Origin: an uncultured Anaerolineaceae bacterium
GTDB lineage: Bacteria > Chloroflexota > Anaerolineae > Promineifilales > Promineifilaceae
DNA: 5,875 nucleotides
Direction: 5' to 3'
NCBI GenBank assembly: GCA_937967805.1
Contig: CALBTC010000369.1
Location: forward strand, 1-5,875
The number at the start of each line of letters is the position of its first letter. Within the stretch, counting starts at the first letter, position 1. Shown piece by piece: positions 1 through 5,875 of the stretch. Position numbers and translations under genes: made by a program. The notes under the pieces are model-generated. The model did no database searches, had not been told where the DNA came from, and worked only from the letters and a program-made list of their open reading frames with translations.

Positions 1-1
1 C

Positions 2-151
2 ATTGAAGCCGCCAACACCGTCCTGGTCCGTAATCCTAACTCACGCTTCACGACCGTCAGATTGGTGAAAGCGGCCGTACGTATGGCCCTGATGGTGCCT
101 GACCTGGAACTGGCAGACCCCATCGAAGCGTTGGAGACCAGCAAACGATAA
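2..151 (+). CDS. 3' end of an unidentified protein gene (partial)
   Basis: An open frame enters from the left edge and ends at TAA (149-151), giving 49 C-terminal residues that begin IEAANTVLVRNPNSR and finish ALETSKR. Codons in this frame favour G or C at the third position, as in the atp genes downstream, and the amphipathic, charged composition looks like a real soluble protein tail. I do not recognise the family. The stop lies only a few bases from the end of a decayed dehydrogenase fragment on the opposite strand, so this gene may mark one edge of a rearrangement. It could also be a chance open frame, since only 150 bases are visible and no start or motif can be checked. Confidence 0.4.
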   Translation: MEAANTVLVRNPNSRFTTVRLVKAAVRMALMVPDLELADPIEALETSKR

Positions 152-153
152 AC

Positions 154-411
154 CGACTTTGTCGGTGCAGAAAGCATCACCCGGCTGGCACCGGCCTCGA
201 TATGCTTTTCCAGGTCGGCCCGCCTGGGGAAAACGCCGGTGCATTCAAACACCAGATCAACGCCAAGCTCGTCCCAGGGTAAGGCGGCCGGGTTTTTAAT
301 GTGCGTTACCGGATATGCCTCACCATCAACGATGAGGGCGTCTTCATTGTACTAAACTGTGTTCGGGTAACGGCCGTAAACCGTGTCATACTTCAATAAA
401 TAAGCCAGGTT
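154..411 (-). pseudogene. gap: Glyceraldehyde-3-phosphate dehydrogenase remnant
   Basis: Read on the - strand, this stretch gives a clear internal segment of type I GAPDH: NLAYLLKYDTVYGRYP, then a stop, then DALIVDGE, LPWDELGVDLVFECTGVF and GASRVMLSAPTKS. These match the part of the NAD-binding domain that runs from the conserved LLKYD to the SAP(A/T)K strand, roughly residues 35-120 of a normal protein of about 335. The N-terminal GFGRIGR nucleotide loop, the catalytic SNASCTTN motif and the whole catalytic domain are absent, and a TAG (354-352) interrupts the frame. The frame stays open upstream to an ATG at 504-502, but those added residues do not resemble a GAPDH N-terminus. It is therefore a broken relic, not a functional enzyme. 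Homology stops almost exactly where the + strand gene ending at 151 stops. Confidence 0.75.
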
Positions 412-2387
<1,976 letters not shown>

Positions 2388-2393
2388 CAGCAC

Positions 2394-2765
2394 ATGAACA
2401 AGTCAGAAGAAGATCGCCAAAGAAGAGAAGCGGAGGATGCTTTTACCCGGCGCATTGGCAACCGGGCAGAGCGCAAACAGCACGCCCGCAACAATGCCGA
2501 CCGCGCGCTGTGGCACGGCTTGGGCGCGATGGGCACCGTTGGCTGGACTGTTGGCCTGCCAACGCTCATCGGCGTGCTGCTTGGCATCTGGATCGACGCC
2601 CTCTGGCTCACCAGCCCCGTGTCGTGGACGCTGGTCCTGATGATCGGCGGTCTTTTGTTTGGCGTGGGCAGCGCCTGGCTTTGGCTGGAAGGCGAACGCA
2701 AGGAGATCGAGCGCGAGGGGTTTAGGCAAGAACATTCACAGGAAGAAAACCATCATGAGCGATAA
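2394..2765 (+). CDS. atpQ: N-ATPase accessory membrane protein AtpQ (AtpI/AtpZ-like)
   Basis: This is a small inner-membrane protein of 123 residues. It has a strongly charged cytoplasmic N-terminus (1-40, rich in Arg, Glu and Lys), two hydrophobic helices (about 43-66 and 76-98) joined by a short loop at IDALWLTSP, and a hydrophilic tail ending ENHHER. Two helices with a small-residue-rich first helix (GLPTLIGVLLGIWID) fit the putative F0F1-ATPase subunit family related to AtpI/AtpZ, proposed to aid c-ring assembly or Mg2+ supply. That role is inferred for the family and not shown for N-ATPases in particular. GGAG (2381-2384), nine bases before the ATG, overlaps the end of atpC and supports the start. 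The last 11 bases overlap atpR, suggesting coupled translation. Confidence 0.85.
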   Translation: MNKSEEDRQRREAEDAFTRRIGNRAERKQHARNNADRALWHGLGAMGTVGWTVGLPTLIGVLLGIWIDALWLTSPVSWTLVLMIGGLLFGVGSAWLWLEGERKEIEREGFRQEHSQEENHHER

Positions 2766-3042
2766 TTGGCTTCAAGCAGGCATCGCGCTCGGCATTGGAC
2801 TCGGCCTCGGCTGGTTCTACTTTGGCGCTCTCTGGACGACGGTTAAGCGGATGGTGAAAAAAGCATCGGTGCCGTACGCGGCGGCCACGCTAACATTGAG
2901 CACCCTCGTGCGGCTGGCGTTGGCCCTGGCAGTTTTCTATTGGCTGGCCAGTTTAAGCATTGCGTCTCTCATCATGGGCGTGATTGGCTTTACCCTCGTC
3001 GCCATTTTATTGACAGCAAAGCGAGCCACATCAGGAGCTTAA
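2755..3042 (+). CDS. atpR: N-ATPase accessory membrane protein AtpR
   Basis: This is a 95-residue membrane protein found only in alternate ATPase operons. Three hydrophobic helices are visible (about 7-27, 44-64, 68-88). The first is glycine-rich (GIALGIGLGLGWFYFGALW) and is followed by a basic loop, VKRMVKK. The second carries a buried arginine, R53, in LSTLVRLALALAVFYWL. In the family, intramembrane arginine has been proposed to interact with the ion-binding glutamate of subunit c, so AtpR may assist c-ring assembly or stability; that is inference. I chose ATG 2755 because AGGAAGA (2740-2746) sits eight bases before it and the protein then starts close to its first helix. The open frame extends back to 2659, but the 32 extra residues are an out-of-frame reading of atpQ. 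Confidence 0.87.
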   Translation: MSDNWLQAGIALGIGLGLGWFYFGALWTTVKRMVKKASVPYAAATLTLSTLVRLALALAVFYWLASLSIASLIMGVIGFTLVAILLTAKRATSGA

Positions 3043-3052
3043 AGAAAGCAAG

Positions 3053-3766
3053 ATGGATATTACCCTAACACCGGACAACATTATTTATTGGCAGATGGGC
3101 TTCGTAAAGCTCAACGCCACAATTGTTTTCACCTGGGTGGTGATGGCGATCCTGGTCCTCAGCTCCTGGCTGATTACCCGCGATCTGTCGCCAACGCCGC
3201 AAATTTCACGCTGGCAAAGCTTGCTGGAGACGTTGGTGTTGACCATCCGTGACCAGATTCAGGAAATCGGCCGTCAGGACCCGCGTCCTTATTTGCCCTT
3301 TGTCGGCACGCTCTTTCTTTTTATATCGCTGGCTAATTTTCTCAACATTGTGCCGGGTTACCACGCGCCGACCGGTTCGCTGTCGGCAACGGCCGCTTTA
3401 GCCATTTGCACCTTTTTTGCCGTGCCCTGGTACGGCATCAGCCAGCGCGGGCTGGTTGGCTATTTGCGCCGCTACATCGAACCCACGCCGGTTATGCTGC
3501 CCTTTGAAATTATTAGCGAGTTTTCGCGGACCCTGGCGCTGGCGGTGCGTCTGTTCGGCAACGTCATGAGCGGCAGCCTCATTGTAGCCATCCTGCTCAG
3601 CATTATTCCGCTCTTTGTTCCGGTGCTTATTGAGGCGCTGGAACTGGTCATCGGCCAGTTACAGGCGTACATTTTTGCTGTATTGGCCATGGTATTTATC
3701 GCCTCAGCCACCAGGGCTCATGAAGAACGCAGCGCGGAGAAAAACAAAAATAACGACACTGAATGA
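3053..3766 (+). CDS. atpB: N-ATPase Fo subunit a
   Basis: Subunit a is the membrane stator that provides the two ion half-channels beside the c ring. The 237 residues include hydrophobic helices near 22-41, 82-101, 110-127, 177-197 and 203-220. The essential arginine is R166 in TLALAVRLFGNVMSG, matching E. coli R210 in LRLFGN. The C-terminal signature LQAYIFAVLAMVFI is intact. Aligned by eye, the site of E. coli Glu219 is Ser175 and that of His245 is Glu197, so the acidic partner seems to have moved between helices, as in several other a subunits. The tail (222-237) is short and charged. The ribosome binding site is not ideal: AGGAG (3033-3037) is 15 bases from the ATG, with only a purine-rich AAAGAAAG between, so expression may depend on coupling to atpR, ten bases upstream. 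Confidence 0.95.
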   Translation: MDITLTPDNIIYWQMGFVKLNATIVFTWVVMAILVLSSWLITRDLSPTPQISRWQSLLETLVLTIRDQIQEIGRQDPRPYLPFVGTLFLFISLANFLNIVPGYHAPTGSLSATAALAICTFFAVPWYGISQRGLVGYLRRYIEPTPVMLPFEIISEFSRTLALAVRLFGNVMSGSLIVAILLSIIPLFVPVLIEALELVIGQLQAYIFAVLAMVFIASATRAHEERSAEKNKNNDTE

Positions 3767-3808
3767 AGATAAGTTTAAAAAAGCGTACGACCCAGGAGAT
3801 TAACCTAT

Positions 3809-4084
3809 ATGAATCCAACAACAATTATTGGCGTGGTTTCCATTATCATGGCCGGCTTAACCATTGCGATTGCGGCCATCACCGGGGCCCTTGCCCAGGG
3901 GCGTGCCGTGTCCGAGGCGCTGCGCTCGTTGGCCCGGCAGCCGGACGCATCCAACACCATTACGCGCACCCTTTTCGTTGGGCTGGCGCTGATTGAATCG
4001 TTCGCCATCTACTGCTTTCTCATCTCAATGATTCTCATTTTCTTTAACCCATTCTGGAATCAAGTTACCGGTGCAGGGGGCTGA
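3809..4084 (+). CDS. atpE: N-ATPase Fo subunit c (rotor ring, Na+-type site)
   Basis: Many copies of this 91-residue hairpin form the rotor ring. Helix 1 (about 5-30), the polar loop LRSLARQPDAS (38-48, with the family's RQP at 43-45) and helix 2 (about 54-79) are clear. The ion carboxylate is E63 in LALIESFAIY. Alignment with the Na+-binding c subunit of Ilyobacter tartaricus places Q30 at its Q32, E63 at E65, S64 at S66 and Y68 at Y70, so the side-chain Na+ ligands are all kept. The Ilyobacter P28 is Gly26 here, and its T67, linked to a bound water, is Phe65. There is a single carboxylate per hairpin. AGGAGA (3794-3799), nine bases ahead, supports the ATG. A gap of 42 bases precedes the gene and shows no terminator. 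The strong ribosome binding site fits the need for many copies. Confidence 0.95.
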   Translation: MNPTTIIGVVSIIMAGLTIAIAAITGALAQGRAVSEALRSLARQPDASNTITRTLFVGLALIESFAIYCFLISMILIFFNPFWNQVTGAGG

Positions 4085-4087
4085 TGA

Positions 4088-4846
4088 ATGCAGATTGATT
4101 GGTTTACGGTGGCGGCCGAGATCATCAATTTCCTGATCCTGATCGCCCTTTTAAAGCGGTTTCTCTATGACCGCATCATCGACGTGGCCGAAGCCCGCGA
4201 GCAAAAGATCGGCGATCGTTTTGCTGAAGCGGAAGAGCACAAGGAAACGGCCGAAAATGAAGCAAAGTCGTATCGCCGGCAGCAGCAAGAACTTGAAGAA
4301 AAACGGGATAAGCTGCTGGCGGAAGCGCGGGAAGAAGCCAATAAGCGGCGCAACGAATTAATGGAAGAAGCACGCACGGCCGTTAACCAAAAAGAACATG
4401 AATGGCACGAAGCGATCAGCCGCGAACGCGAACGCTTCCTGCGCCGGCTTAACCGGCAGGCCAGCGAACAACTTTATGCCGTGGCCCGGCGCGCCCTCGC
4501 CGACCTGGCCGATGCCGGCCTGGAGCAGCAGGTCGTTGCTGTCTTTCTCGACCGCCTGCGCCAGCTTGATGACGAAGAACGCGAAGCTATCCGCAGCGCG
4601 CTGGGGGACGATGGCGCGGAAGTTCGCACCGCTTTTTCTTTGCCCGAGTCCAGCCGCCAGGAAGTTGTTAACGTGCTTCAGGCACAGCTTTCTGACAAGC
4701 TGTCGCCGCAGTTCAGCGTCGATGAAGACCTGGTGTGTGGCGTGGCTTTGCGCGTGAACGGCCGTCAGGTTACATGGAACATTGCCAGCTATCTGGACCA
4801 CCTGGAACAACAGGTGCAGGAAACGCTGGAGGAGGCACACGGGTAA
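4088..4846 (+). CDS. atpF: N-ATPase subunit b with delta-like C-terminal domain
   Basis: This is the peripheral stalk subunit, tying the F1 head to subunit a. At 252 residues it is about 90 longer than ordinary bacterial b. Residues 5-25 form one membrane helix with the family hallmark [15 protein letters not shown]; residues 30-130 are a long, highly charged coiled-coil (many Glu, Arg, Lys, Gln). The remainder is globular: about 178-240 reads [15 protein letters not shown], then [20 protein letters not shown] and a final helix. That layout matches the C-terminal domain of F1 delta (V-TA-L--E-R--L, then D--LIGG--V--G). The operon lacks a delta gene, so this part probably replaces it. GGGGG (4076-4080) is the ribosome binding site. 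The ATG at 4084-4086, overlapping the atpE stop, leads to a stop after four codons, so ATG 4088 is the start. Confidence 0.93.
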   Translation: MQIDWFTVAAEIINFLILIALLKRFLYDRIIDVAEAREQKIGDRFAEAEEHKETAENEAKSYRRQQQELEEKRDKLLAEAREEANKRRNELMEEARTAVNQKEHEWHEAISRERERFLRRLNRQASEQLYAVARRALADLADAGLEQQVVAVFLDRLRQLDDEEREAIRSALGDDGAEVRTAFSLPESSRQEVVNVLQAQLSDKLSPQFSVDEDLVCGVALRVNGRQVTWNIASYLDHLEQQVQETLEEAHG

Positions 4847-4847
4847 G

Positions 4848-5875
4848 ATGGCTATCTTGATGGATACGCTTGATGAGACAACGGCCGTACTCAACCAAAC
4901 CCTCGAAAACTACCGGCCCCGCCTCCACATCGAAGAAGTCGGCACGGTCACCTACCTGGGACACGGCATCGCCACCGTAGCCGGGTTACCCGGCGTTTCC
5001 GCCCGCGAACTGGTGCGCTTCACTGGCGGCCTCATGGGTATGGCCTTCGACCTGAGGCGAGACAGCACCGGCATCATCCTGCTCGGCGAAGCAGAGACGG
5101 TCCCGGCCGGCAGTGAAGTACGGCGCACGCGGCGCGTCATAGACGTGCCCGTGGGTCACAAGCTTCTGGGACGCGTGGTTGATGCACTCGGCCGTCCCCT
5201 GGACGAAAAAGGGCGACTGGAAGCCGAAGAGCGCTGGCCGATAGAGCGTCCCACCCCGCAAATCATGGACCGTGCCCCGGTCAGCGAACCGCTGCAAACC
5301 GGCCTCAAGGTCGTGGATGCTCTCATACCTATTGGCCGCGGCCAGCGCGAACTCATTCTGGGCGACAGGCAAACAGGCAAAACGACCATTGCCGTCGATA
5401 CGATGATCAACCAGGCCGACACCGACGTGCTCTGCGTCTACTGCGCCGTCGGGCAGCGAGATGAGGCTGTGGCCCGCGTCATTAGCGATTTACGCCAGCA
5501 CGATGCGCTGGAATCCACCGTGGTTGTCGTGGCCACGGGCAAATCCCCGCCAGGGCTCCAATTCATTGCGCCTTATGCCGCCACCAGCATCGCCGAATAT
5601 TTCATGGCGCAGGGCCGCGACGTGCTCATCGTCTACGATGACCTGACGCGCCACGCCCGCGCCTACCGCGAGCTGTCCCTGCTGCTGCGCCGCCCGCCGG
5701 GCCGTGAAGCGTATCCGGGAGACATTTTCTACGTTCACTCGCGCCTGCTGGAGCGGGCTACCCATTTGCGCGATGAAAGCGGCAGCGGCTCGCTCACCGC
5801 CCTGCCCATCATCGAAACCCAGGCGCAAAATATCTCCGCCTACATCCCCACCAACCTGATTTCGATCACCGATGG
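4848..5875 (+). CDS. atpA: N-ATPase F1 subunit alpha (3' end beyond window)
   Basis: Alpha alternates with beta in the F1 hexamer, binds nucleotide without hydrolysing it and gives the arginine finger to beta. The visible 342 codons (of about 500 expected) hold an N-terminal helix (about 5-22), a beta-barrel (27-95), the P-loop GDRQTGKT (172-179), [11 protein letters not shown] (201-211), Walker B VLIVYDD (D264), [20 protein letters not shown] (265-284), the [20 protein letters not shown] segment (284-303) and [13 protein letters not shown] (331-343), where the window cuts the codon. The VGLSVSRVG arginine-finger segment lies just beyond the edge and cannot be checked. The start is ATG 4848, one base after the atpF stop; GGAGGAGG (4828-4835) is 12 bases before it, a little far. 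A second in-frame ATG at 4860 would be farther still. No frameshift is seen. Confidence 0.96.
   Translation, partial: MAILMDTLDETTAVLNQTLENYRPRLHIEEVGTVTYLGHGIATVAGLPGVSARELVRFTGGLMGMAFDLRRDSTGIILLGEAETVPAGSEVRRTRRVIDVPVGHKLLGRVVDALGRPLDEKGRLEAEERWPIERPTPQIMDRAPVSEPLQTGLKVVDALIPIGRGQRELILGDRQTGKTTIAVDTMINQADTDVLCVYCAVGQRDEAVARVISDLRQHDALESTVVVVATGKSPPGLQFIAPYAATSIAEYFMAQGRDVLIVYDDLTRHARAYRELSLLLRRPPGREAYPGDIFYVHSRLLERATHLRDESGSGSLTALPIIETQAQNISAYIPTNLISITD

Noticed and set aside
41..244. A 67-codon - strand frame in the left flank.
   Set aside because: It is out of frame with the real GAPDH homology on the same strand and has no family features.
3767..3808. Gap between atpB and atpE as a possible terminator or processing site.
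   Set aside because: It contains an A-rich run but no hairpin followed by T residues; it only carries the atpE ribosome binding site.
4442..4458. Short inverted repeat GCCGG-CTTAA-CCGGC within atpF.
   Set aside because: It lies inside conserved coding sequence, has no T-run and is expected by chance given the abundance of GGCC-type words.
4358..4894. A 178-codon - strand frame across atpF and the start of atpA.
   Set aside because: It is complementary to clear coding sequence with b/delta and alpha signatures, and its product is not recognisable.

Overview
The window carries most of one operon: an alternate (N-type) F1Fo ATPase, read entirely on the + strand. The gene order is atpD (beta), atpC (epsilon), atpQ, atpR, atpB (a), atpE (c), atpF (b) and atpA (alpha). 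atpA runs off the right edge, and gamma (atpG) is expected just beyond it. This is the layout known for N-ATPases (atpDCQRBEFAG). It differs from the housekeeping order (BEFHAGDC) by starting with beta and epsilon, by carrying the two small membrane genes atpQ and atpR, and by lacking a separate delta gene. Such operons are usually accessory, found in addition to a standard ATP synthase, and are scattered by horizontal transfer among bacteria and a few archaea.

Left flank (1-559): positions 2-151 hold the 3' end of an unidentified + strand gene. About 154-411 on the - strand hold a decayed internal piece of glyceraldehyde-3-phosphate dehydrogenase, with an in-frame stop and both ends missing. 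About 150 bases of non-coding sequence then lead to atpD. No convincing sigma-70 promoter or terminator was found there.

Operon (560-5875): genes are packed with overlaps of up to 29 bases and gaps of at most 42 bases, mostly with visible Shine-Dalgarno sequences. Two starts need trimming relative to the longest open frames. Epsilon most likely begins at a GTG (1986) behind AAGGAGA, and AtpR at an ATG (2755) behind AGGAAGA. Beta and alpha form the F1 catalytic head. Subunit b, whose C-terminal part resembles delta, would serve as stator. Subunit a and the c ring form the ion path. AtpQ and AtpR are thought to help assemble or stabilise the membrane part. The c subunit keeps the residues that bind Na+ in known Na+-type rotors (Gln30, Glu63, Ser64, Tyr68), so Na+ coupling is plausible but not proven.

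Organism: a bacterium with moderately high GC by eye. The palindrome CGGCCG, often as ACGGCCGT, is strikingly frequent across genes and flank alike. A Chloroflexota-like (Anaerolineae) host is my weak guess from overall style only. The system is a known family; what deserves a second look is its ion specificity, the b-delta fusion, the damaged insertion-site neighbourhood and the palindrome bias.
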